Below are positions 53,848 through 62,940 of a stretch of 64,000 nucleotides of DNA, one piece after another. The notes beneath the pieces were generated by a model. The model saw only the letters and a list, made by a program, of their open reading frames with translations. It searched no databases and was not told the DNA's origin. Numbering within the stretch: the stretch's first letter is position 1; the number at the start of each line of letters is the position of its first letter. Made by a program: the position numbers and the translations under genes. The stretch is from NCBI GenBank assembly GCA_964611525.1, contig CAZTAL010000141.1:9571-73570 (forward strand), read 5' to 3'. The DNA comes from JAAYJR01 sp964611525. Lineage in GTDB: Bacteria > Bacteroidota > Bacteroidia > Bacteroidales > Prolixibacteraceae.

Positions 53848-54834
53848 TTATTTTGAAGAAAAATATTTCATAAACTGAGACCTCTCATAAATGAGTGGGT
53901 CTGATATTTTTTTATAAGAGAGCCGCCCGCGAAAATCTTCTATCCTTTTAAAATTCCATTTTTTCATGAATTCACTTATCTCTGATAAAATGGTAGAAAT
54001 TACTTTATTGCCGTTTATATATAACGATGAGCATAATTGAACAACCTGCGCTCCTGCAAGTAGCTGTTTTAACACTGCCTGCCCATCGTGTATCCCTGTT
54101 GATGCCGCAATATTAATTTCCGGAACCTGTGATGATACTAATCCAACCCATCTCAGCGTATGTCTGATCTCTGCAGGATTACTATAAACACTTGCGGGTA
54201 TAAGTTCAAGAGTATCCAGTTTAATATCAGGTTCATAAAAACGATTGAACATAACCACCCCTTTGGCTCCGTTAACTTTTAGCTTATAAACCATTGCGGG
54301 TATATTGCTGTGATATAATCCCATCTTAACGGAAACAGGAATTGAAACCTCTCTTTTCACCTTACTTAAAACTTCAGTATATAGCTGTTCTATTTCCCCA
54401 GGTTCTTCCCAGAGGTCTACCGGTACATAAAAAATATTCAGTTCAAGTGCATCAGCTCCGGCATTCTCAAAATCTTTGGCAAAAGTTGTCCATTCGCTGG
54501 CTGAGATACAGTTAACGCTGGCAATGACGGGTATGCCGACTGATTTTTTCGCACCACTGATCAAATCTAAATATTTTTTAGATGTATTATCACGAATATA
54601 ATTACTAATATAATCCTCTGCCTCAGGGTAAGTAATGTTTTGGGAATTCTTCATCAACAGACTTGTAACTTCATTGTTGATCTGTTCTTCAAATACAGAC
54701 TTAAGTACTACAGCACCTATACCAGCCTGTTCTAAATCTTTTATCTTACCTGTCGAACCCGTTAAACCCGAACTTGCTGCTACAAGAGGATTTTTAAGTT
54801 TCAGTCCCAAATATGTTGTTTCTATGTTGGCCAT
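53848..54834 (-). CDS. Dihydroorotate dehydrogenase-like flavoprotein
   Basis: The 328-residue TIM-barrel protein resembles the DHODH/dihydropyrimidine dehydrogenase FMN family: TTYLGLKLKNPLVAASSGLT, GIPVIASVNCISASEW, ADALELNIFYVPVD, SIPVSVKMGLYHSNI and AGAQVVQLCSSLYING (the phosphate-binding loop). It lacks the Asn-Cys/Ser-Pro-Asn pattern of classical PyrD, so pyrimidine synthesis is not assured; such proteins are often labelled dihydroorotate dehydrogenase-like. A -7 box TACTTTTG lies at 54878-54871 on the minus strand. Confidence 0.85.
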   Translation of the reverse strand: MANIETTYLGLKLKNPLVAASSGLTGSTGKIKDLEQAGIGAVVLKSVFEEQINNEVTSLLMKNSQNITYPEAEDYISNYIRDNTSKKYLDLISGAKKSVGIPVIASVNCISASEWTTFAKDFENAGADALELNIFYVPVDLWEEPGEIEQLYTEVLSKVKREVSIPVSVKMGLYHSNIPAMVYKLKVNGAKGVVMFNRFYEPDIKLDTLELIPASVYSNPAEIRHTLRWVGLVSSQVPEINIAASTGIHDGQAVLKQLLAGAQVVQLCSSLYINGNKVISTILSEISEFMKKWNFKRIEDFRGRLSYKKISDPLIYERSQFMKYFSSK

Positions 54835-54913
54835 ATAATTTATATTTTAGATTTTAAGGTAACAAATAAACAAAAGTATAAATATTGATCACATTTATGA
54901 TTTAAAAATTATT

Positions 54914-54921
54914 TATATTTG
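54914..54921 (+). promoter_or_regulatory. -7 box (TATATTTG) before the hydrolase gene
   Basis: Exact TAnnTTTG, 54 bp before ATG 54975. Transcription from it would place the left 15-bp inverted repeat in the 5' leader. Confidence 0.45.
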
Positions 54922-54941
54922 AATATATAAGGAAATTTTCC

Positions 54942-54956
54942 AAGGGTCATTTATAA
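54942..54956 (+). repeat. 15-bp inverted repeat, left copy
   Basis: AAGGGTCATTTATAA, the exact reverse complement of 56334-56348. It ends 18 bp before the start codon of the enclosed hydrolase gene. Confidence 0.85.
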
Positions 54957-54974
54957 AAACTTAAAATTAAAACC

Positions 54975-56339
54975 ATGAATTATTTAATAAAAAAAACTGC
55001 AAAGTTTGCAGGAATAGCACTATTATTCCTGTCTCTGATTTTTTCCTGTAAATCCGACAAAGAGTTGACGCCGGAAACTGCACTTGAGTCATACCTGGAA
55101 AAAAAGGACAAGTCCTTCGAATGGGAACTGGTTGATTCTTACGGTCAAGACGGATTAAAAATTTATAATTTGCTTCTTACTTCACAACAATGGAGAAAAT
55201 ATAAATGGAGGCACCAACTTTCTATTGTTGTTCCCGATGATTTTATACATGAAAAGGCCCTGCTTTTTATTACAGGGGGGAGCAATGAGAATGAAATGCC
55301 TAAGTGGAAGGAAAAAGATGACGACGCTCTTCAGATTATGGGATTAGTCGCGAAAAAAAATAAAGCTATGGTTGCCGTCCTGTATCAGGTACCCAATCAA
55401 CCTCTTTATGGCGATCTTACTGAGGATGAACTCATTTCATACACCTTACATAATTATCGCAATGATAAAGACCTGACCTGGCCGCTGCTGTTTCCTATGG
55501 TAAAAAGTGCTGTCATGGCAATGAATGCTATTGAGTCATTTTCAGTCACTAATCTAGAACATGAAATTACCGGTTTTGTTGTTTCAGGAGCATCAAAACG
55601 GGGGTGGACAACATGGCTTACAGGTGCAAGTGATTCACGCGTTGAAGCAATAGCGCCAATGGTTATCGACATGCTCAATATGCCAAAAAATATCAGTTAC
55701 CATTTAGAGGCATGGGGTGATTATAGTATACAAATTCAGGATTACGTTGAACTCGGCATTGCACAGGATATAGATACACCCGAGGGACAGGAAATTACCA
55801 CTATGATAGATCCTTTTTCTTATCGTGAAAGGCTGACTATGCCTAAACTTATTTTTATAGGCACTAACGACGAATATTGGCCTGTGGATGCAGTCAAACA
55901 CTATTTTGATCAAATTCCGGGCGAAAACTATATCCATTATGTTCCAAATGCAGGACATGGATTAGGTGACAAGAAACAAGCCATACAAGCATTAAGCGCC
56001 TTCTTCGGGGAAACACTGGAAAATATTAAATATCCGGCCTGCAGTTGGAGCAGCGAGGAAAACGAAAAAGGTATATCCATTACTGTAAAAACTTCACCCG
56101 AAATATTAGCCGGTGCACTATTATGGAGTTCCGATTCGGAAGATCGCGACTTCAGGGATAACGAATTTTTAAGTAAACAAATAACTAACGTAACCGGACG
56201 CGATATAAAAATTACAATAAATTATCCTGACAAAGGATTCAGGGCATTTTATATTGACCTTCTCTATCCACACCCAAACGGTGGAATTTATTCTAAAAGC
56301 ACCAAAATTTTTCTTGCTGATGAAGACGAAATATTATAA
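54975..56339 (+). CDS. PhoPQ-activated pathogenicity-related lipoprotein (alpha/beta hydrolase fold)
   Basis: The 454-residue protein has a lipoprotein signal (LLFLSLIFSCKS) and matches the PhoPQ-activated pathogenicity-related family (PF10142). Hallmarks are SFEWELVDSYGQDGLKIYNL, LFITGGSNENE, the nucleophile elbow VVSGASKRGWTTWLTGASDS and KLIFIGTNDEYWPVDAVKHY with the acid residue and the histidine in VPNAGHGLG. The enzyme reaction is not established for the family; it is an envelope protein. The stop codon lies inside the right 15-bp inverted repeat. It lies upstream of a PKD/SusC/SusD block on the same strand. Confidence 0.88.
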   Translation: MNYLIKKTAKFAGIALLFLSLIFSCKSDKELTPETALESYLEKKDKSFEWELVDSYGQDGLKIYNLLLTSQQWRKYKWRHQLSIVVPDDFIHEKALLFITGGSNENEMPKWKEKDDDALQIMGLVAKKNKAMVAVLYQVPNQPLYGDLTEDELISYTLHNYRNDKDLTWPLLFPMVKSAVMAMNAIESFSVTNLEHEITGFVVSGASKRGWTTWLTGASDSRVEAIAPMVIDMLNMPKNISYHLEAWGDYSIQIQDYVELGIAQDIDTPEGQEITTMIDPFSYRERLTMPKLIFIGTNDEYWPVDAVKHYFDQIPGENYIHYVPNAGHGLGDKKQAIQALSAFFGETLENIKYPACSWSSEENEKGISITVKTSPEILAGALLWSSDSEDRDFRDNEFLSKQITNVTGRDIKITINYPDKGFRAFYIDLLYPHPNGGIYSKSTKIFLADEDEIL

Positions 56340-56348
56340 ATGACCCTT
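56334..56348 (-). repeat. 15-bp inverted repeat, right copy
   Basis: TTATAAATGACCCTT, exactly complementary to 54942-54956, spanning the hydrolase stop codon (56337-56339). No target-site duplication flanks the pair. Confidence 0.85.
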
Positions 56349-56385
56349 ATCGTATGAATTATTTATAATTCCTATATTTTCTTTC

Positions 56386-56415
56386 TATAATTTACAAAAA
56401 TTTTTGTAAATTATA
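56386..56415. repeat. 30-bp perfect palindrome
   Basis: TATAATTTACAAAAA (56386-56400) is followed immediately by its exact reverse complement (56401-56415). It lies between the hydrolase stop and the PKD lipoprotein gene, 30 bp before the latter's ATG. It could be an AT-rich terminator for the hydrolase or an operator for the Sus block. Confidence 0.85.
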
Positions 56416-56444
56416 AAGAATTATTTAAATCAATAATACAATCT

Positions 56445-57455
56445 ATGAAACAAAAATTCTATTCTTTAATTTTAATCCTTTTGTGTATAATGACATGCAT
56501 TTTGTCTTCCTGCACAAAAGAAGAAACCCGGCCTGAATTTCCATTATCAGCAATAATTTTTCATAGTGTTGCGGACAAACAAGTTGCATTTACCGCGTTA
56601 ACTCACAGCGCTGTCAGTTGGTCATGGGATTTTGGCGACGGGGAAACGAGTGCCGAAAAAAACCCTGTACATGTCTATGATGAGGGTGGATATTACATTG
56701 CTACCTTAACGGCAAAAGATGAATCTGGTAATACCGCCACGGATGAGGTGAAATTGGCCATTGAACTAACTCCTTATGATTTACTCACAGGAGATCATAC
56801 TGCTGATGATTATGATGGAAAAACATGGAAACTTTCTGCAGGACATTCGGTCAATGACAAAGTGGTAAACTCAGATGCGACCCTTTCATTGTATGATGAA
56901 GACATTGAATACCTGCCAACCGGAGCTTTTGATTTGTATTTAGGTTTAAAAGAAGCTTACAATGATGAATTTACTTTTTATTATGATGGCAGTTACAAGC
57001 ACGATACAAAAGACGGCTCTTCTTTTGGGGGTATTGTTTATGCTATGGTAATGCAACAATTTGGATTATCCACTATAACTAAAACAGGAGGAGCAGCAGT
57101 TTTCGGGCAAGATGCTTTTGCCTTATCCACTTATTCACCTGACGAAAATGCAATATTTTTCCTTACTGAAAGCGAAGATTTCTCCATACCGACCATACCT
57201 GATTTTGCCACAGGGGTGAGTTCTGGAATTCCTATAGTTACCTATCCCGGTGTAATGACCATAGATTTTCCCAATTCAACAGAATTTGTTGGCATAATGG
57301 ACTTTCACAGAAAAGTCATTGTTGAGGAAATAACTGATGAATCAATGAGGCTCGTGATGTTCCTTACATTGAGTCCTGATGCAATAGTAAGCCAGGATCC
57401 ATTGATTGCACTGAGCACTAATGCTTTGATCCTCACATTCGAGGTAGTAGACTAG
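56445..57455 (+). CDS. Surface lipoprotein with PKD domain
   Basis: The 336-residue protein has a lipoprotein signal (MTCILSSCTKEE) and a PKD domain at about residues 40-105 with the diagnostic SWSWDFGDGETSAEKNPVHV followed by YDEGGYYIATLTAKDESGNT. The remaining ~230 residues (YDLLTGDHTADDYDGKTWKL, YDGSYKHDTKDGSSFGG) are beta-rich and unfamiliar. Being just ahead of SusC/SusD, it may be a glycan- or protein-binding surface lipoprotein of that uptake system, but in an unusual upstream position. The 30-bp palindrome precedes it. Confidence 0.75.
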   Translation: MKQKFYSLILILLCIMTCILSSCTKEETRPEFPLSAIIFHSVADKQVAFTALTHSAVSWSWDFGDGETSAEKNPVHVYDEGGYYIATLTAKDESGNTATDEVKLAIELTPYDLLTGDHTADDYDGKTWKLSAGHSVNDKVVNSDATLSLYDEDIEYLPTGAFDLYLGLKEAYNDEFTFYYDGSYKHDTKDGSSFGGIVYAMVMQQFGLSTITKTGGAAVFGQDAFALSTYSPDENAIFFLTESEDFSIPTIPDFATGVSSGIPIVTYPGVMTIDFPNSTEFVGIMDFHRKVIVEEITDESMRLVMFLTLSPDAIVSQDPLIALSTNALILTFEVVD

Positions 57456-57640
57456 ACCAGTACAAATTAATAGTTATGAAACGAAAATTATTATTTTTTC
57501 ATGGTTAATTACATGAGTTTTCTTTGAAAATTAATATAACTGAATAAAACAAGCCATTAGTGGTTACTCATAATAAATCAAAATTTTTATATCTATGGCG
57601 AATTCCATTTATTACCATTATAAATTATAAATACAAACAA

Positions 57641-60600
57641 ATGAAATCTGAATCTATATCAAAAAAAATAATGAGTTATCTCCTGACTTTTACACTTTCT
57701 GCATTGATATATTTATTTTCCTTTCATTCTGTCAGTGCAGAATCAAAGTTCGCTTCAAATCCGGCTTTACAGGAAACAATAAGTATTACGGGTACTGTTA
57801 AATCCGCTAAAGACGGGACACCTCTTCCGGGACTCACTATTATCGTAAAAGGAACTATAAAAGGCACTACTACTAACAATGAAGGGAAATATAACATAGA
57901 AGCAGCTTCCGATGCAATTCTGGTTTTCTCTTTTGTGGGATTCAGCACACAGGAAATTCCTGTTGAAGGCCGCAATGTTATTAACGTCGAAATGGAAGAA
58001 AGTATAGAAGCTCTCGAAGAAATAGTGGTTACAGCTTTGGGGATCAGACGTGAAGAAAAATCATTGGGTTTTTCGGTTGGCAGGGTCGACGGAGAAGAAT
58101 TAACCCGGGTTGCCCAGGAAAACGTTTTGAATTCCATGGCCGGCAAGGTTCCGGGTGTATCCATAAGCTCTACCGGCGGAGCAGGTTCCACAGTTAATAT
58201 GGTTATCAGAGGGGCTACTTCTATGAGTACCGATAATCAACCGCTTTTTGTAGTAGACGGGGTCCCTATTTCAAATACTGTTAACAACGTTGGCGGATTT
58301 GGTGAAGATAACAGAGTTGATTACGGGAATGCCATTGCCGACCTTGATCCGGAAAGTATTGCAGATGTATCAATCCTGAAAGGTCCTAGTGCTGCTGCTT
58401 TATACGGCACACGTGCAGGGAACGGAGTAGTACTTATTACGACAAAAAAAGCAAAGGAGAAAGGGATGAAGGTTACCATAACCTCTAATACTGTCTTCGA
58501 CTATCCTGTTCGTTATTTGAACGTACATAAACAATTTGCATCAGGTTTTTTCTCTTACAGGCCTGAAAATGTCAGTGGAGGAATCTTACCCGAAATTAAT
58601 CCCACCGAAGCAACCGGAGCAGGACCGGAAAACGACAAGGGTTACTGGGCTGTTCAATGGGACGCACCGCTCGATGCCAACGGTGTAAGAATCCCCACAG
58701 AAGTAGTTTCTTATCCTGATAATTTTAAAAACTTTATAAATGATTATGCACTGACAACATCAAATGGAGCTTCAATTGCCAGTAGTTCAGATGTTCTAAA
58801 CTACCGACTGGGAGTAACCAATATGACGCATAGCGGATTAATTCCCAATTCCGACCTGAATAAAAACACTATTACTTTGTCGGCTTCCGCAAAACCACGC
58901 GATAATCTTACAATAAGCACAGATATCAATTTTAACAATTCATGGGCAGACAACAGGCCGGCCTCAAACCGGGGAACCAATCCCCTGCAGTGGGTTTATT
59001 TTCATCCGTCTAACATCGATATACTAAAATTAAAAGATTACGGATCAGGAGAAGATATCAAACGTGTTTCCGGAGGACATGAAAATCCTTATTTCCTGGC
59101 ATATGACGTTAATAATAGTTTTAACCGCTACAGGGGATTCGGGAACCTTGTTGCTAACTGGCAAATCACACCCGAACTCAATTTAAGGGGACGTATGACT
59201 ATCAACAAAACGGATGAAGTGCGTGAAACAAAAATTGCACCGGGATACACACAAGAGCCTAATAATGGCGCATATGGTATAGTTACTTCAAATTCATTTG
59301 AGAGAAATTATGATATTTTGGCTACCTATTCAAAAAAAATTGGAAATTTCGATGTTTCTGCTTCCGGCGGTGGCAATATTCTTTACAGAAAAACATCCCA
59401 TGTCAGCAATTCATCGAAATCAGGCTCAGGATTAACTGTTCCTAATGTTTTTACAGTTCAAAACATTAGTTCAGGTTCGCTACAATACAACAATTACAGG
59501 GGACATAAAGAAATCAACAGTTTATATGCTACTGTCAATCTTGCCTGGCAAGAATTTGCTTACGTTGATCTGACTGCAAGAAACGACTGGTCAAGCACCT
59601 TGCCATCTGAAAACCGCTCATATTTTTACCCTTCAGCTTCCATAAGTTTAATGGTTGATCAGCTAACTGATATGGGTGACAAAGTCGATATGTTTAAAAT
59701 AAGAGGAGGATGGGCACAGGTAGGAAATGATACAAATCCATATGGTTTATACCCTACATATCAAAATGCAGGCCAATGGGGTGACGCAATACGCCTGTCA
59801 AAGCAAAGCGGATTACTTAATCCAACGTTACTGCCTGAAGAAGCAACTTCTTATGAATTCGGAACCGAACTTAGATTATTATCGAACAGATTACGTTTCG
59901 ATGGTACTTACTATAAAGTCGATAATAAAAATCAGATATTAGGTGTTCCTCTGGCTTCCTCAACTGGTTTCAGCGGCATACAGATCAATGCAGGGCTCCT
60001 TCAAAGTAAAGGATGGGAATTCCTCCTGGGAGTAACACCCGTGAGAAATACAAACTGGAACTGGGATATAAACCTCAATTTTACCAGAAACAGAACCTAC
60101 ATTATTGAACTTACAGAAGAAGTTGAATTCGTTGAATTCTGGGATGAGGCAAGGGTCAGAAGTATTGGTTATGTGAAAAATGAAGATCAGGGCCATAACG
60201 GATTACTTGGAAACCTTTATTCCAGAAAGGTTATGAGAGTAACAGATCCTGATTCAGATTACTATGGATTCCCCCTACTTGGTAGTGGTTTGGATGCAGA
60301 ATGGCAGGGAGAAGAAGAATATTCACTTGTAGGAAACTATAATCCCGATTTTATCATGGGACTCCAATCATCGCTTTCCTATAAAAATTTTATGTTAAGT
60401 ATGACATTTGACTGGAGATCGGGGGGACAGTATGTTTCACAATCTTTCCGGTACTTGTCCGAAGATTCCATGTCGAAAGAATGGCTTGATGGACTGGTAC
60501 ATCCGGGTAATCTCGGAGGAGCCCCAAACGAGGATTTGAAGCAATGGGTACTTGCCAATAAAGAGGAATTATTATTTGCCGATGTACCACATCCGGTTGG

Positions 60601-61069
60601 CGGCCCAACCCCCGAATTCGGAGGTTTCCCCGAAAGTTTCAGCGGGTACACAGTATACGACGGAACTTTTGCTCCGGGAGTTATAGGTCATTACGATGAA
60701 AACGGAAAATTTATCCTTGAACAGGAAAATTTGGGAGATGAAGGTACTGTATTTTTACCTTACGTCGTAAGCTATCCATGGGATATTGGACAAGCAAACC
60801 TTTTTGATGCAGACTACATTAAGATCAGAGAAATTTCATTAAATTACAGGGTACCTCAGAATTTCTCACAAAAACTCGGTATAAAGGATATAAACCTGTC
60901 TCTGTACAGTAGGAACATTATTTTATGGACTAAAGATTCAGGAATCGGAGTAGATCCGGAAAGAGCCTACCAGGCTGAAGGGAATGGCCGGTTTAAGCAA
61001 GGTGTTGAAAGATATAATGCAGAACCATGGGTTGTTCCAATCGGTTTTAAAGTGAATTTTTCTTTTTAA
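57641..61069 (+). CDS. SusC/RagA-family TonB-dependent outer-membrane transporter
   Basis: The 1142-residue protein imports oligosaccharides or peptides across the outer membrane with energy from TonB. It has a long signal peptide (YLLTFTLSALIYLFSFHSVS), a carboxypeptidase-regulatory-like domain (ITGTVKSAKDGTPLPGLTII), a TonB-box-like EEIVVTALGI, the SusC plug signature NSMAGKVPGVSISSTGGAGS and QPLFVVDGVPISN, then a barrel ending VVPIGFKVNFSF with a terminal Phe. ATG 57641 fits the signal peptide; an upstream GTG (57560) would add 27 unlikely residues. There is no N-terminal FecI-signalling domain. The SusD partner follows 19 bp later. Confidence 0.95.
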   Translation: MKSESISKKIMSYLLTFTLSALIYLFSFHSVSAESKFASNPALQETISITGTVKSAKDGTPLPGLTIIVKGTIKGTTTNNEGKYNIEAASDAILVFSFVGFSTQEIPVEGRNVINVEMEESIEALEEIVVTALGIRREEKSLGFSVGRVDGEELTRVAQENVLNSMAGKVPGVSISSTGGAGSTVNMVIRGATSMSTDNQPLFVVDGVPISNTVNNVGGFGEDNRVDYGNAIADLDPESIADVSILKGPSAAALYGTRAGNGVVLITTKKAKEKGMKVTITSNTVFDYPVRYLNVHKQFASGFFSYRPENVSGGILPEINPTEATGAGPENDKGYWAVQWDAPLDANGVRIPTEVVSYPDNFKNFINDYALTTSNGASIASSSDVLNYRLGVTNMTHSGLIPNSDLNKNTITLSASAKPRDNLTISTDINFNNSWADNRPASNRGTNPLQWVYFHPSNIDILKLKDYGSGEDIKRVSGGHENPYFLAYDVNNSFNRYRGFGNLVANWQITPELNLRGRMTINKTDEVRETKIAPGYTQEPNNGAYGIVTSNSFERNYDILATYSKKIGNFDVSASGGGNILYRKTSHVSNSSKSGSGLTVPNVFTVQNISSGSLQYNNYRGHKEINSLYATVNLAWQEFAYVDLTARNDWSSTLPSENRSYFYPSASISLMVDQLTDMGDKVDMFKIRGGWAQVGNDTNPYGLYPTYQNAGQWGDAIRLSKQSGLLNPTLLPEEATSYEFGTELRLLSNRLRFDGTYYKVDNKNQILGVPLASSTGFSGIQINAGLLQSKGWEFLLGVTPVRNTNWNWDINLNFTRNRTYIIELTEEVEFVEFWDEARVRSIGYVKNEDQGHNGLLGNLYSRKVMRVTDPDSDYYGFPLLGSGLDAEWQGEEEYSLVGNYNPDFIMGLQSSLSYKNFMLSMTFDWRSGGQYVSQSFRYLSEDSMSKEWLDGLVHPGNLGGAPNEDLKQWVLANKEELLFADVPHPVGGPTPEFGGFPESFSGYTVYDGTFAPGVIGHYDENGKFILEQENLGDEGTVFLPYVVSYPWDIGQANLFDADYIKIREISLNYRVPQNFSQKLGIKDINLSLYSRNIILWTKDSGIGVDPERAYQAEGNGRFKQGVERYNAEPWVVPIGFKVNFSF

Positions 61070-61088
61070 ATGCTAAAAATTTATCACC

Positions 61089-62741
61089 ATGAATATAATA
61101 AAAAATATATTTGTAATTGCCTTGACAATAATCCTTGCTTTTTTTGTATCATGCAAGGATATGGATGAGCTAAATATCAATCCGAACGGCGTAGACCCGA
61201 AAACAGCGGATCTTAACCTGCTAATGCCAACGTTTATTACCGGTGTCGGCCAGATAGTTGTCAGTCTGGGAGCGGGCGATATTGCAGGTGTTATGCAGCA
61301 CACCCAGAAAGACGGATGGTCAGGCGGACATAATGATTATGATTGGGATAACCTAGACCATAGCTGGTCTGGCCATTATGGAAACCTTAGAAATATAGAT
61401 GAATTCCACAAAAAAGCGGTGGAGGGTGAATATGAATTCCACCAAGGTGTTGCACTGGTCATGAAGGCTTACGCATTCGGACTGATAACCGACCTCTGGG
61501 GAGATGCACCTTATTCGGAAGCCCTAAGGGCAGAAGAGGGTTCGGATTATTTTAAACCCAAATTCGACTCCCAGGAGGATATTTATCTAGGAATCTTGGC
61601 TGACCTGGAAAATGCAAATACTTTATTGTCTAATAGCCCGAATTCTTATTTAAATATTAACACTACACAGGATTTACTATATGAAGGAGATGTGACAAAA
61701 TGGAGAAAATTTGCGAATTCGCTGGCACTCAGGTACTACATGCGCCTTTCGGCTAAAGAACCGTCAACAGCTCAGGCAGGAATAAACAAAATTGCTTCCG
61801 ATCCCGGCAAATATCCCGTTATTACAGTAACATCAGATGATGCAACCGTAGGATATATCGGTTCTTCCCCCGGCGACTCATGGCCTACAAATACTGTTTT
61901 CGATACAGATCCCAGGGGGTCTTATATGCGGGTAAAGATGTGCGCAACACTGGTGGATGCTATGCAGGAGCTAAATGATCCCCGACTGGGAGTTTATGCT
62001 AATAAAATCGGGATACCACTAAAGCTGGTATCAGGTGAAAATATAGACCGGATTGTTGATGGTGTAAGAGAGATATCCCAGGATGTCATCGATGACTATG
62101 TTGAATCATGGGGAGTGGGGATTGACTTTGATCCTGATTACGTTGGAATACCCCCGTCTATTTATGCAGCGCCACAATACAATTTAAATCCAAACCTTGA
62201 TCAGGCAGTTTATAATCCGCACTGCTCTCAACTCAACGATATGTACAAACAAACACATGGCGGCTTATTGCTGATGCGCCTCATGTCTGCTGCCGAAACG
62301 CATTTCATTCTTGCAGAAGCAGCATCTTATAATTGGATATCGGCAAGTGCAGAAGAACACTATGCTGAAGGGATTAAGCAATCATTAAATGCATGGGGAA
62401 TAGGAGATACTTTCAGTGATTATATAAGCAACGCTCCTTATTCAGGAATAGAAAGCATTATTCAGCAAAAATGGATAGCAAGCTGGACAGCAGCGGCAGA
62501 ATCCTGGTTCGACTGGAGAAGAACGGGGCTGCCTGAATTACAGACAGGAGAATCAGCAAGAAGAGAGGCCTTACCGCTTCGTTTTTACTATCACTATGAT
62601 GATGAGATTGCAAAAAACACAGCGAATGCAGAAGAAGCAATCTCCAGACTCGAGCCTACACAATATTTAGGTACTGATGTAACCAATAACAGCGCCTGGT
62701 CGAAAATGTGGCTTTTGCAGGATACAGAAAATCCTTATTGA
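61089..62741 (+). CDS. SusD/RagB-family surface lipoprotein
   Basis: The 550-residue partner of SusC captures ligand at the cell surface and forms the lid of the transporter. It has a lipoprotein signal (LTIILAFFVSCKDMDE), the family opening LNINPNGVDPKTADLNLLMP, TPR-like helices with FHQGVALVMKAYAFGLITDL followed by WGDAPYSEAL, and late segments ETHFILAEAASYNWI and AAAESWFDWRRTG. It appears to belong to the SusD/RagB_2-like branch. No glycoside hydrolase, protease or sulfatase gene accompanies it here, so the ligand is unknown. Confidence 0.94.
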   Translation: MNIIKNIFVIALTIILAFFVSCKDMDELNINPNGVDPKTADLNLLMPTFITGVGQIVVSLGAGDIAGVMQHTQKDGWSGGHNDYDWDNLDHSWSGHYGNLRNIDEFHKKAVEGEYEFHQGVALVMKAYAFGLITDLWGDAPYSEALRAEEGSDYFKPKFDSQEDIYLGILADLENANTLLSNSPNSYLNINTTQDLLYEGDVTKWRKFANSLALRYYMRLSAKEPSTAQAGINKIASDPGKYPVITVTSDDATVGYIGSSPGDSWPTNTVFDTDPRGSYMRVKMCATLVDAMQELNDPRLGVYANKIGIPLKLVSGENIDRIVDGVREISQDVIDDYVESWGVGIDFDPDYVGIPPSIYAAPQYNLNPNLDQAVYNPHCSQLNDMYKQTHGGLLLMRLMSAAETHFILAEAASYNWISASAEEHYAEGIKQSLNAWGIGDTFSDYISNAPYSGIESIIQQKWIASWTAAAESWFDWRRTGLPELQTGESARREALPLRFYYHYDDEIAKNTANAEEAISRLEPTQYLGTDVTNNSAWSKMWLLQDTENPY

Positions 62742-62745
62742 TTTA

Positions 62746-62764
62746 TGAGTTCAGTATAAAAACT
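62746..62764 (+). repeat. 19-bp exact dispersed repeat, copy 2
   Basis: TGAGTTCAGTATAAAAACT, identical to 10754-10772, starts 5 bp after the SusD stop codon. Confidence 0.7.
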
Positions 62765-62852
62765 AAAATTATTCTTAATAAACACTTTATGCCTTTTATA
62801 ACTGATTGTAAAACAGTTTAATAAATTTAATTATTTGTCTAAATAGGATGCA

Positions 62853-62879
62853 AAGTCCCTTTTTAGAGGGGACTTATTT
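62853..62879 (+). terminator. Intrinsic terminator after the SusC/SusD genes
   Basis: AAGTCCC (62853-62859) and GGGACTT (62869-62875) form a 7-bp stem with a 9-nt loop followed by ATTTAT, about 110 bp after the SusD stop and before the next gene. Confidence 0.6.
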
Positions 62880-62940
62880 ATCCTTTAAATTAATTTTTAT
62901 GTGAAAATGAGAGTACATTTTTAAAATTGAATGCCTTATG

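Noticed and set aside
53640..53873. 77-codon plus-strand frame
   Set aside because: It overlaps the more protein-like 52-aa minus-strand gene and the end of the DHODH-like gene; no start signals.
54942..56348. Classical transposon carrying the hydrolase gene
   Set aside because: The 15-bp inverted repeats have no flanking target duplication and enclose no transposase; kept only as a finding about possible inversion or RNA pairing.
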